This document shows positions 57,049 through 64,000 of a DNA stretch of 64,000 nt, piece after piece; within the stretch, counting starts at the first letter, position 1, and each line of letters begins with the position of its first letter. Both the position numbers and the translations under genes were made by a program. The DNA is from Vibrio tubiashii ATCC 19109 (lineage in GTDB: Bacteria; Pseudomonadota; Gammaproteobacteria; Enterobacterales; Vibrionaceae): positions 124,001 through 188,000 of the forward strand of contig NZ_CP009354.1 in NCBI RefSeq assembly GCF_000772105.1, given 5' to 3'. Under the pieces are notes generated by a model. The model worked only from the letters and a program-made list of their open reading frames with translations, was not told the origin of the DNA and ran no database searches.

Positions 57049-58025
57049 GAAGCGCGGCGGATATTGGCTTTCAGCTCAGTGGTTGACTTAATATCCGGAA
57101 GATTCTCGTAGTAGAGAGTGACTTGGTTACGACCAGTTTGTTTAGAGTAATACATCGCTTTGTCTGCTTGTACCATCAGTTCTCTAACGGATGACACATG
57201 GTCATTCAACTCGGCAATGCCAATGCTCACGGTCGGCAAGATGATGTGGTCATCAACCTGACAAGGTGTTGTCTCAATCGAGTGACGGATGCGCTCAGCA
57301 ATATCGTACGCTTGAATTGCGTTAGTGCGAGAAAGCACCACACCAAACTCTTCACCACCCAAACGGCCAATATAATCACTGGAGCGAATTAACCCTTGGC
57401 AAATATGCGCAACTTGGACGATGACTTCATCACCGGATAAGTGGCCTACTTGGTCATTAATTTCTTTAAAGTGGTCGATATCAATCATCAAACAAGAAAG
57501 GTGCTGCTGAGTTGGGCTATCGAATTCTCGCTCCAGTCTTAGCATAAAGGCACGGCGGTTTAATATGCCTGTCAACTCATCGGTTTCAGCCAGTTTCTTT
57601 AATTCAACTTGGTGAAGGTGAGCTTTGGTGATCTCTTTCTCTTGCCACAGAACATATTTGGCACCGCTTGCCAATGTGATGGGCTTGAGAGAGGCTTCAA
57701 ACCATCTTTCGTCGACGCCATTCCAAGCTTCAAGCTCTTCAATAGAAAGCAGCAGCTGTTGGCAAGGCGTCATTGAGTATTGCAGAGTTTTACGTTGACC
57801 TGAGGTTAACACCTGTTTGAAGTGGTGCTCCAAGTTCTCGGCAAGGTTTTCTGGAAGGATCTCGCTAAACGTACGGTTGAGGTACTTATTGGTTAACTCA
57901 GGATCAGATTGAGTTGCTTCACCAAAGCTATCTACGATACGTCCGTGCTCATCAATGATCAGCAGACGATCAGGTAGCTCGGAGAGCATAAGACTCAGCC
58001 ATTCTTCCCTTTGCATATCAACCAT
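57045..58025 (-). CDS. PAS-like domain diguanylate cyclase
   Basis: 326 residues. The N-terminal part (about 12-135) is a PAS-like sensor: LLIIDEHGRIVDSFGEATQ, LEAWNGVDERWFEASLKPI. The GGDEF domain (about 150-310) has DELTGILNRRAFM, IDIDHFKEINDQVGHLSGD and an active RLGGEEFG motif. RSSD five residues before GGEEF fits an inhibitory I-site. It should make cyclic di-GMP, with product feedback. No signal peptide or membrane helix. The signal sensed is unknown. Confidence 0.9.
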   Translation of the reverse strand: MVDMQREEWLSLMLSELPDRLLIIDEHGRIVDSFGEATQSDPELTNKYLNRTFSEILPENLAENLEHHFKQVLTSGQRKTLQYSMTPCQQLLLSIEELEAWNGVDERWFEASLKPITLASGAKYVLWQEKEITKAHLHQVELKKLAETDELTGILNRRAFMLRLEREFDSPTQQHLSCLMIDIDHFKEINDQVGHLSGDEVIVQVAHICQGLIRSSDYIGRLGGEEFGVVLSRTNAIQAYDIAERIRHSIETTPCQVDDHIILPTVSIGIAELNDHVSSVRELMVQADKAMYYSKQTGRNQVTLYYENLPDIKSTTELKANIRRAS

Positions 58026-58148
58026 GTAGATTAGTCCGAACGTAAACGTAATTGATTATTATATCGACCACTTTGAGGTTAGCAATCGCAATAGATCACA
58101 GATCGTTGAATATTCGTGCAACTAACACTGGCTCTAATGATAAAAAAA

Positions 58149-58172
58149 CCGGGATTACTGACGTAAGCCCGG
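58149..58172 (-). terminator. Terminator of the dusB-fis operon
   Basis: On the minus strand CCGGG and CCCGG arms with an inner GTAA/TTAC pair, followed by a run of seven T (58142-58148 read in reverse). 31 bp past the fis stop. Confidence 0.9.
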
Positions 58173-58202
58173 CTTCTTAAAATCAAAATATCGAATGAAC
58201 GA

Positions 58203-58499
58203 TTAGTTCATGCCGTATTTTTTAAGTTTCTTGCGAAGAGTACCGCGGTTGATACCCATCATAGTTGCCGCGCGAGTCTGGTTACCGCGAGTGTACTGCA
58301 TGATGGTATCTAGTAGTGGCTGTTCAACTTCAGCTAGAACTAATTCATATAGTTCTGTTACTTCTTGGCCATTTAGTTGAGCCAAGTAGTTTTTAAGAGA
58401 CGCTTTAACAGAGTCACGTAGTGGCTTCTGAGTAATCTGGTCCTGTGACGTTACTGTAGTTACTGTTAATGCTTCTGAAGTCAGATTTTGTTCGAACAT
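58203..58499 (-). CDS. fis: DNA-binding protein Fis
   Basis: 98-residue nucleoid protein and growth-phase regulator. [98 protein letters not shown] is, end to end, the canonical Fis pattern; the helix-turn-helix is the last 25 residues. It follows dusB by 71 bp, the standard gammaproteobacterial operon, and translation of dusB probably sets its upstream leader. Confidence 0.99.
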   Translation of the reverse strand: MFEQNLTSEALTVTTVTSQDQITQKPLRDSVKASLKNYLAQLNGQEVTELYELVLAEVEQPLLDTIMQYTRGNQTRAATMMGINRGTLRKKLKKYGMN

Positions 58500-58570
58500 A
58501 TTCGGTCTAGCTCTTCTCTTAATTATGATGCAACGTTTACCTGTCGTAGTTGGGGCGAAAGCACAACTAG

Positions 58571-59533
58571 TTAGGCTTTATCAAAATACTCTTCAAGCGC
58601 TTCAAGTTGCAGCTCAGCTGCCTCAATGGCGTTGAAGGTACGGCGAAACTCACTTGCTTGCTCATGCTCTTTTAGGTACCAACCTACGTGCTTACGCGCG
58701 ATTCGTGGACCTAAATACTCTCCATAGAAATCATGCAGTGCATTCACATGGCCAAGCAGGATGTCTTTCACTTCCGAATAAGGAAGCTCAGGCATCGTGG
58801 TGCCGTTTTCCAAAAAGTGTTGGATTTCCTGAAAAATCCACGGACGACCTTGGGCAGGGCGTCCAATCATTAAAGCGTCAGCACCGGTATATTCCAGTAC
58901 ATGCTTGGCTTTCTCTGGGCTATCGATATCACCGTTAGCGATAACCGGAATTGAGATAGCTTGCTTGACCGCTTTAATGCTGTCGTATTCGGCCTCACCT
59001 TTGTACATACACGCTTTTGTTCTGCCATGCAGAGCAAGAGCCTGAATGCCGCAGTCTTCGGCTAATTTAGCGATTTGGACACAGTTTTTGTTATCTGTAT
59101 CCCAGCCAGTACGGGTTTTCAATGTCACCGGGACATCGACTGCATTAACCACAGCCTTCAGAATATCTTCAATGATATCTGGATACTGAAGCAGGGCAGA
59201 GCCGGCTAGCTTCTTATTCACTTTTTTGGCTGGACAGCCCATGTTGATGTCGATGATTTGCGCACCGTTTTCAACACTGAACTGAGCAGCGTCGGCCATA
59301 AGCTGTGGATCAGCGCCCGCAATTTGTACAGAGCGAATGCCCGATTCGCCTTCATGTACCATGCGTTGCTTTGATTTGGACGTTTTCCATAGCTTTGGAT
59401 TGGATGACATCATTTCACTGACGGCCATTCCAGCACCATAGCGGAGACACAACTCACGAAACGGTCTATCAGTCACACCTGCCATAGGGGCAACGATGAG
59501 ATTATTCTTAAGTTGGTAGTTTCCGATTTTCAA
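58571..59533 (-). CDS. dusB: tRNA-dihydrouridine synthase B
   Basis: FMN enzyme reducing uridine in t[31 protein letters not shown] is the DusB start, [14 protein letters not shown] and [23 protein letters not shown] hold the catalytic Cys, KTRTGW and [16 protein letters not shown] bind the tRNA, and IANGDI and [11 protein letters not shown] bind FMN. The TTG at 59533 gives the length closest to E. coli DusB (320 versus 321); another TTG at 59560 adds nine residues. First gene of the dusB-fis operon. Confidence 0.96.
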   Translation of the reverse strand: MKIGNYQLKNNLIVAPMAGVTDRPFRELCLRYGAGMAVSEMMSSNPKLWKTSKSKQRMVHEGESGIRSVQIAGADPQLMADAAQFSVENGAQIIDINMGCPAKKVNKKLAGSALLQYPDIIEDILKAVVNAVDVPVTLKTRTGWDTDNKNCVQIAKLAEDCGIQALALHGRTKACMYKGEAEYDSIKAVKQAISIPVIANGDIDSPEKAKHVLEYTGADALMIGRPAQGRPWIFQEIQHFLENGTTMPELPYSEVKDILLGHVNALHDFYGEYLGPRIARKHVGWYLKEHEQASEFRRTFNAIEAAELQLEALEEYFDKA

Positions 59534-59672
59534 AACGTCTTCACAGCTTAGTACCAGCAAGGGCGCGCATTTTACGCATTTTTTAGCGCTGTGAAAAGAC
59601 TAATATTTGAGCATTTACAAATTGTTTTCACAAAATGCCCAAAAATCAGTCAATTAGCTCGCAAAGTCTTGT

Positions 59673-60560
59673 CTAGCCTTGCTTTCGACCAGAGATGCGA
59701 CACCATTCACTTTGCTCTTTGATAGGATCAATGTGAAGCTCATCACGGTAATAGTTAGCCACATCTTCAGCTTGAGTATCAAGCACGCCTGACATCGCAA
59801 GCTCGCCGTTTGGCTTAACTAAAGACTTAATGATTGGTGAAAGTTCGCGTAGCGGACCTGCTAAGATGTTAGCAACAACCACGTCAGCAATCAGACCTTC
59901 TGGCTGATCTTGAGGAAGGAACACTTCTAGTTGGTCGGCAACACCGTTACGCTCAGCGTTGTCTTTAGAGGCAAGCAGTGCTTGAGGATCAATATCGATC
60001 CCGATTACCTTTTCAGCGCCCAGTTTGATCGCGGCGATCGCAAGAATGCCAGAGCCGCAACCAAAGTCGATCACGGTTTTGCCCGATAAATCTAAGCCTT
60101 CTAGCCATTCAAGACATAAAGCGGTAGTTGGGTGGGTACCAGTACCAAAGGCAAGGCCCGGATCAAGCATTACGTTCACTGCATCAGGCTCAGGGATTTC
60201 ACGCCAGCTAGGGCAAATCCACAAACGCTCGCCAAACTTCATTGGGTGGAAGTTATCCATCCACTCGCGTTCCCAGTCCTTATCTTCCAACTGCTCGACT
60301 TTATAAGCGAAATCATCCGCCAGTAGACCGCTGAGTTTGGTTTGCTCAATGATAAAGTTAGTATCCGCTTCCGCGTCATACAGCGCTAGGATATCCGTAT
60401 CACCCCAAAGACGAGTTTCACCAGGTAGAGGTTCGAATACAGGTGTATCCTGCGCGTCTAAGAAGGTCACAGACAGCGCACCAGTCTCTTCCATTAGCAT
60501 GTCGCCGATCTGTTCAGCGTTTTCATTGGTCGCATTGAGTTTGATTTGAATCCAAGGCAT
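59673..60560 (-). CDS. prmA: Ribosomal protein L11 methyltransferase
   Basis: 295 residues. [36 protein letters not shown] is the L11-recognition domain. [23 protein letters not shown] and [20 protein letters not shown] are the S-adenosylmethionine-binding blocks, and [15 protein letters not shown] the catalytic-side motif. It trimethylates L11 and lies upstream of dusB-fis on the minus strand, the usual order. Confidence 0.97.
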   Translation of the reverse strand: MPWIQIKLNATNENAEQIGDMLMEETGALSVTFLDAQDTPVFEPLPGETRLWGDTDILALYDAEADTNFIIEQTKLSGLLADDFAYKVEQLEDKDWEREWMDNFHPMKFGERLWICPSWREIPEPDAVNVMLDPGLAFGTGTHPTTALCLEWLEGLDLSGKTVIDFGCGSGILAIAAIKLGAEKVIGIDIDPQALLASKDNAERNGVADQLEVFLPQDQPEGLIADVVVANILAGPLRELSPIIKSLVKPNGELAMSGVLDTQAEDVANYYRDELHIDPIKEQSEWCRISGRKQG

Positions 60561-60637
60561 GAGTATGAGCTCTTTACATTGATTGATGTGATTTGGCGCA
60601 GAGTGTAGCAGAAAAGGCTAACAAGTGCGCGAAAACA

Positions 60638-60663
60638 AAAATGCTCACCGAAGTGAGCATTTT
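60638..60663 (-). terminator. Terminator of accBC
   Basis: An 11-bp stem, AAAATGCTCAC / GTGAGCATTTT, with a 4-base CGAA loop. On the minus strand it is followed by a T-rich run and lies 26 bp past the accC stop. Confidence 0.92.
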
Positions 60664-60688
60664 CATTATGACTTAAGCGGAAATCGGC

Positions 60689-62032
60689 TTATTGCAGTCC
60701 TAGTTTCTTCTCTAGGTAGTGGATATTTGCTCCACCGTGCTGGAAGTTTTCATCATTCATGATCGACTCTTGAAGAGATACGTTCACCTTGATGCCTTCA
60801 ACAATCATTTCACCTAGAGCATTCTTCATACGAGCAATCGCTACGTCACGGTTCTCACCGAATGTGATCAGCTTACCGATCATTGAATCGTAGTGAGGTG
60901 GTACTGTGTAGCCCGTGTAGATGTGCGATTCCCAGCGAACACCCATGCCACCAGGGGCGTGGAAGCGTTCAATCTTACCTGGTGAAGGTAGGAAGCGCTC
61001 TGGGTCTTCTGCGTTGATACGACATTCGATAGCATGGCCGCGGATCTTGATGTCATCCTGAGTGAATGACAAAGGTTGACCTGCTGCTACACGCAGTTGC
61101 TCTTTAATTAGGTCTACGCCCGTTACCATTTCAGTTACTGGGTGCTCAACCTGAATACGAGTATTCATTTCGATGAAGTAGAATTCGCCGTTTTCGTATA
61201 GGAACTCAAACGTACCTGCGCCGCGGTAACCGATTTCTAGACATGCACGTGTACAACGTTCACCGATGTACTTACGCATCTCTTCAGTGATACCTGGTGC
61301 TGGCGCTTCTTCAACCACCTTCTGGTGACGACGCTGCATAGAACAGTCACGTTCACCTAGGTGGATAGCACCGCCTTGACCATCAGCAATAACCTGAACT
61401 TCAACGTGACGAGGGTTCTCTAGGAATTTCTCCATGTAAACCATATCGTTGTTGAACGCTGCTTTTGCTTCGGCACGTGTCATAGCGATGGCTTCAATGA
61501 GCTCGCCTTCAGAACGAACAACACGCATACCACGACCGCCGCCGCCGCCAGACGCTTTGATGATGACTGGGTAACCAATACGCTTAGCGTGTGCTTTGTT
61601 TGCCTGCTCGTCGTCATCTAGTGGGCCATCAGAACCCGGTACACAAGGTACGCCAGCTTTCTTCATCGCTGTGATAGCTGAAACCTTGTCACCCATGATG
61701 CGGATTGTTTCCGCTTTAGGACCAACAAAGATAAAGCCGCTGCGCTCAACTTGCTCAGCAAAATCTGCGTTTTCAGATAGGAAACCGTAACCAGGGTGAA
61801 TTGCCACCGCGCCAGTCACTTCCGCTGCTGAAATGATGCGTGGAATATTTAGGTAGCTATCGATACCACGGGCAGGACCGATACAAATCGCTTCGTCTGC
61901 AAGTAGTACGTGTTTTAGGTCACGGTCAGCAGTTGAGTGAACAGCTACTGTTTTGATGCCCAATTCTTTACATGCGCGAAGAATACGAAGTGCAATTTCA
62001 CCTCGGTTCGCGATGACTAATTTATCTAGCAT
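60689..62032 (-). CDS. accC: Biotin carboxylase subunit of acetyl-CoA carboxylase
   Basis: 447 residues of ATP-grasp fold. [33 protein letters not shown] start, [14 protein letters not shown] is the ATP lid, [23 protein letters not shown], and [27 protein letters not shown] the catalytic region. It carboxylates biotin on AccB for fatty acid synthesis. 15 bp after accB on the minus strand. Confidence 0.98.
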   Translation of the reverse strand: MLDKLVIANRGEIALRILRACKELGIKTVAVHSTADRDLKHVLLADEAICIGPARGIDSYLNIPRIISAAEVTGAVAIHPGYGFLSENADFAEQVERSGFIFVGPKAETIRIMGDKVSAITAMKKAGVPCVPGSDGPLDDDEQANKAHAKRIGYPVIIKASGGGGGRGMRVVRSEGELIEAIAMTRAEAKAAFNNDMVYMEKFLENPRHVEVQVIADGQGGAIHLGERDCSMQRRHQKVVEEAPAPGITEEMRKYIGERCTRACLEIGYRGAGTFEFLYENGEFYFIEMNTRIQVEHPVTEMVTGVDLIKEQLRVAAGQPLSFTQDDIKIRGHAIECRINAEDPERFLPSPGKIERFHAPGGMGVRWESHIYTGYTVPPHYDSMIGKLITFGENRDVAIARMKNALGEMIVEGIKVNVSLQESIMNDENFQHGGANIHYLEKKLGLQ

Positions 62033-62047
62033 AAGAGAGAGCCTCTA

Positions 62048-62512
62048 TTATTCGATAACAACAAGTGGTTGGTCGAATTCAACTGGTTGGCCGTCTTCAA
62101 CTAGGATAGCGGTTACAACGCCAGATTTGTCTGCTTCGATTTGGTTCATCATTTTCATCGCTTCAACGATACATAGCGTGTCGCCTGCGTTTACTGTTTG
62201 ACCAACTTCAACGAATGACTTCGCGTCTGGGCTTGGAGAACGGTAGAAAGTACCTACCATTGGAGAAAGAACTTGGTGCCCTGCTGGAGTTGCAGGAGCC
62301 GCTGCCGCTTCTGGTGCTGCTGCAGGAGCAGGTGCCGCTGCTGGTGCAGCCGCTACAGGAGCTGGAGCTGCTGCGTATTGAACTGGTGCTACAGGTGCAG
62401 CAGTACCGTTACGGCTGATGCGTACCGACTCTTCACCTTCAGAGATTTCTAGCTCAGCAATGCCAGACTCTTCTACTAACTCGATAAGCTTCTTGATTTT
62501 ACGAATATCCAT
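62048..62512 (-). CDS. accB: Biotin carboxyl carrier protein
   Basis: 154 residues from the ATG at 62512; a longer frame exists but does not fit the family. [33 protein letters not shown] is the N-terminal domain. An Ala-Pro-rich linker (about 45-75) follows, then [22 protein letters not shown] and [18 protein letters not shown] with the biotinylated Lys in the EAMKM motif. The linker is GC-rich and repetitive (GCx-rich Ala codons). BirA, 20 kb away, modifies it. Confidence 0.98.
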   Translation of the reverse strand: MDIRKIKKLIELVEESGIAELEISEGEESVRISRNGTAAPVAPVQYAAAPAPVAAAPAAAPAPAAAPEAAAAPATPAGHQVLSPMVGTFYRSPSPDAKSFVEVGQTVNAGDTLCIVEAMKMMNQIEADKSGVVTAILVEDGQPVEFDQPLVVIE

Positions 62513-62612
62513 CTTTTCTTTCTCTTTTATCTTGTGAATAAGACAGCTCAAAACGAGCTGCAGAGTGTTTATTTACGTTGAGCATCTGCGAACGACTTCA
62601 ACGTCAGTTGGG

Positions 62613-63062
62613 TTACTTTGCCTGCAGTTTATTCAGCGCGGCAGACAGAGCGAATTCGTATCCTTGTGCACCTAAACCACAAATCACGCCCTCAGCCTTA
62701 TCTGAGAGATAAGAGTGATGACGGAATGGTTCACGAGCATGCACATTGGATAAATGTACTTCGATAAATGGGATAGCCACACCTAACAGTGCATCTCTAA
62801 GTGCAACGCTAGTGTGGGTAAAGGCGGCAGGGTTGATGATAATAAAATCCACCTTGTCGTATGCCGCATGGATAGCTTCGATCAGCTCATACTCACGATT
62901 GGATTGAAGATGTTGGAGTTCAACATTGGCTTCATTCGCTTGCTTAGTTAATGTGTCGATAATCTGCGGTAGTGTTGACGAACCGTAATGTGCGGGTTCG
63001 CGTAGACCTAACAGGTTTAAATTTGGACCATTTAAGACAAGAATGCGTGATTTTGCTGTCAT
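62613..63062 (-). CDS. aroQ: 3-dehydroquinate dehydratase, type II
   Basis: 149 residues. [27 protein letters not shown] carries the flexible loop Arg and catalytic Tyr, [18 protein letters not shown] the Glu and Asn, [18 protein letters not shown] the substrate contacts, and [20 protein letters not shown] the His-Ser-Asn active-site block. Shikimate pathway enzyme. Upstream of accBC on the minus strand, an arrangement common in gammaproteobacteria. Confidence 0.97.
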   Translation of the reverse strand: MTAKSRILVLNGPNLNLLGLREPAHYGSSTLPQIIDTLTKQANEANVELQHLQSNREYELIEAIHAAYDKVDFIIINPAAFTHTSVALRDALLGVAIPFIEVHLSNVHAREPFRHHSYLSDKAEGVICGLGAQGYEFALSAALNKLQAK

Positions 63063-63363
63063 TGTGCTGCCATCTTCCTACTTCATGATATGAACTGGAA
63101 TATTCCCATATTATCTCGGATTCATCATGCAGTTTTTACTAAAAATAGCAGTGAATCTTTGAAATAGACCCAGATTATAGCTAATTCAGCGCATTTAGCA
63201 GCAATTTACTGGTCTAATCTCCCAGCTTGAAGCCGGATTTTTGTAACCGAGGTAACATTTTTTGCTCAATGAGAAAGGGCGAGAGAGGAGTATTTTAGAC
63301 GGTAAAAACAAAAAACCGCCACATAACGTGACGGTTTGAAGTTCTACATAGTGGTGTTGGTAA
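63063..63363. other. Intergenic region upstream of aroQ
   Basis: About 300 bp. It contains the acs terminator (63313-63337); the remainder presumably includes the aroQ-accBC promoter. I saw no gene or other repeat. Confidence 0.5.
63313..63337 (-). terminator. Terminator after acs
   Basis: AAACCGCCAC / GTGACGGTTT with one internal mismatch and a 5-base loop, followed on the minus strand by TTTTTGTTTTTA. It lies 26 bp past the acs stop. Confidence 0.9.
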
Positions 63364-64000
63364 TTACGCCAATTCTGCTTTTTCTGCAATCAGCTTATCA
63401 ACCACACTTGGATCCGCTAGGGTTGAAGTATCGCCTAAGTTGCTAGTATCGCCTGTAGCAATCTTACGTAAAATACGGCGCATAATCTTACCTGAACGAG
63501 TTTTAGGTAATGAGTCTGTCCAGTGCAGTACATCTGGCGTTGCGATAGGGCCAATTTCTTTACGCACCCAGTCCTTCACTTCTTTATGCAGTTCTGCACT
63601 TGGGAACTCACCATCATTGAGCGTGATGTAAGCGTAGATTGCTTGGCCTTTAATATCGTGAGGGATACCAACAATCGCTGCTTCAGCAATCTTATCGTGA
63701 GCGACGAGTGCCGATTCGATTTCTGCGGTACCCATACGGTGACCAGAGACGTTTAATACGTCATCCACACGACCTGTAATCCAGTAGTAACCATCTTCGT
63801 CGCGACGTGCGCCGTCACTGGTGAAGTACATGCCTTTAAATGTAGAGAAGTAAGTTTGCTCGAAGCGCTCATGGTCGCCATATACTGTGCGCATCTGACC
63901 TGGCCAAGAATCAAGGATAACTAGGTTACCGTCAGTCGCACCTTCGATAATGTTACCCATGTTATCAACCAGAGCAGGCTGAACACCGAAGAATGGGCGA
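63364..64000 (-). CDS. acs: Acetyl-CoA synthetase, C-terminal part (runs off the window)
   Basis: The last 211 residues of an ANL-family enzyme converting acetate, ATP and CoA to acetyl-CoA. The frame is open to the window edge ([13 protein letters not shown] before the first internal Met). [30 protein letters not shown] and [21 protein letters not shown] are diagnostic; the SGKIMRR lysine is the residue acetylated by Pat-type enzymes in other bacteria. The N-terminal adenylate-forming core lies outside. Confidence 0.97.
   Translation of the reverse strand, partial: RPFFGVQPALVDNMGNIIEGATDGNLVILDSWPGQMRTVYGDHERFEQTYFSTFKGMYFTSDGARRDEDGYYWITGRVDDVLNVSGHRMGTAEIESALVAHDKIAEAAIVGIPHDIKGQAIYAYITLNDGEFPSAELHKEVKDWVRKEIGPIATPDVLHWTDSLPKTRSGKIMRRILRKIATGDTSNLGDTSTLADPSVVDKLIAEKAELA

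Noticed and set aside
62279..62420. GC-rich repetitive stretch in accB as a mobile or regulatory repeat.
   Set aside because: It encodes the Ala-Pro linker normal for biotin carboxyl carrier proteins.

Overview
The window reads as a Vibrio chromosome (Gammaproteobacteria). GroEL, GroES, HU, PurD, PurH, Fis, DusB, PrmA, AccBC and ZntR all read as vibrio or enterobacterial orthologues, and the layout (hldD, then a large strain-variable surface polysaccharide locus, then housekeeping genes) is the one known from Vibrio O-antigen/capsule regions. Species cannot be fixed from the sequence alone.

Region 1 (1-7.4 kb, minus strand) is the LPS core block: waaA, a GT32-type glycosyltransferase, waaF, a WaaL-type ligase, a protein fusing a GT4 glycosyltransferase to a NodB polysaccharide deacetylase, and hldD. 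Region 2 (7.7-32.5 kb, plus strand, AT-rich) is an O-antigen or capsule biosynthesis island. It holds rmlBADC (dTDP-L-rhamnose), a Ntn-glutaminase/WbpG-type amidotransferase fusion, glycosyltransferases, and a compact set for a 2,3-diamino-2,3-dideoxy-uronic acid: TviB/WbpO-type dehydrogenase, WbpB-type oxidase, WbpE-type aminotransferase. Inside that set lie a dedicated acyl carrier protein, an adenylating ligase, a FabG-like reductase and an LpxD-like N-acyltransferase, where a WbpD acetyltransferase would be expected. Wzx, Wzy, an acyltransferase, a dTDP-rhamnose 4-epimerase candidate and a UDP-QuiNAc/FucNAc initiation set (C4 reductase, PglC-type phosphosugar transferase, WbpM) follow. Decayed IS200/IS605 and IS66 remnants separate the phosphosugar transferase from wbpM.

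Region 3 (32.9-39.1 kb, plus) is a second, self-contained sugar module: a GT-C-like membrane protein, a GtrB-like GT2, an FAD oxidoreductase, a DPM-like GT2, an aldo/keto reductase and a GtrA-like flippase candidate. It suggests that a lipid-linked sugar is made, possibly redox-epimerised, flipped and added to the glycan in the periplasm.

Region 4 (39.7-64 kb) is ordinary housekeeping sequence: pssA, birA-murB, a SufR-like regulator, a Wzz chain-length regulator with a hexanucleotide microsatellite, groESL behind a sigma-32-like promoter and a leader hairpin, UDG-like, yjaG, a CNNM transporter, hupA-DUF1481, purHD, zntR, a diguanylate cyclase, dusB-fis, prmA, accBC, aroQ and the 3' part of acs. 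Most unusual are the ACP-dependent amino-sugar acylation cassette (14.6-21.2 kb) and the redox plus GtrAB-like module (32.9-39.1 kb). No tRNA, rRNA, CRISPR array or JUMPStart/ops element was recognised.
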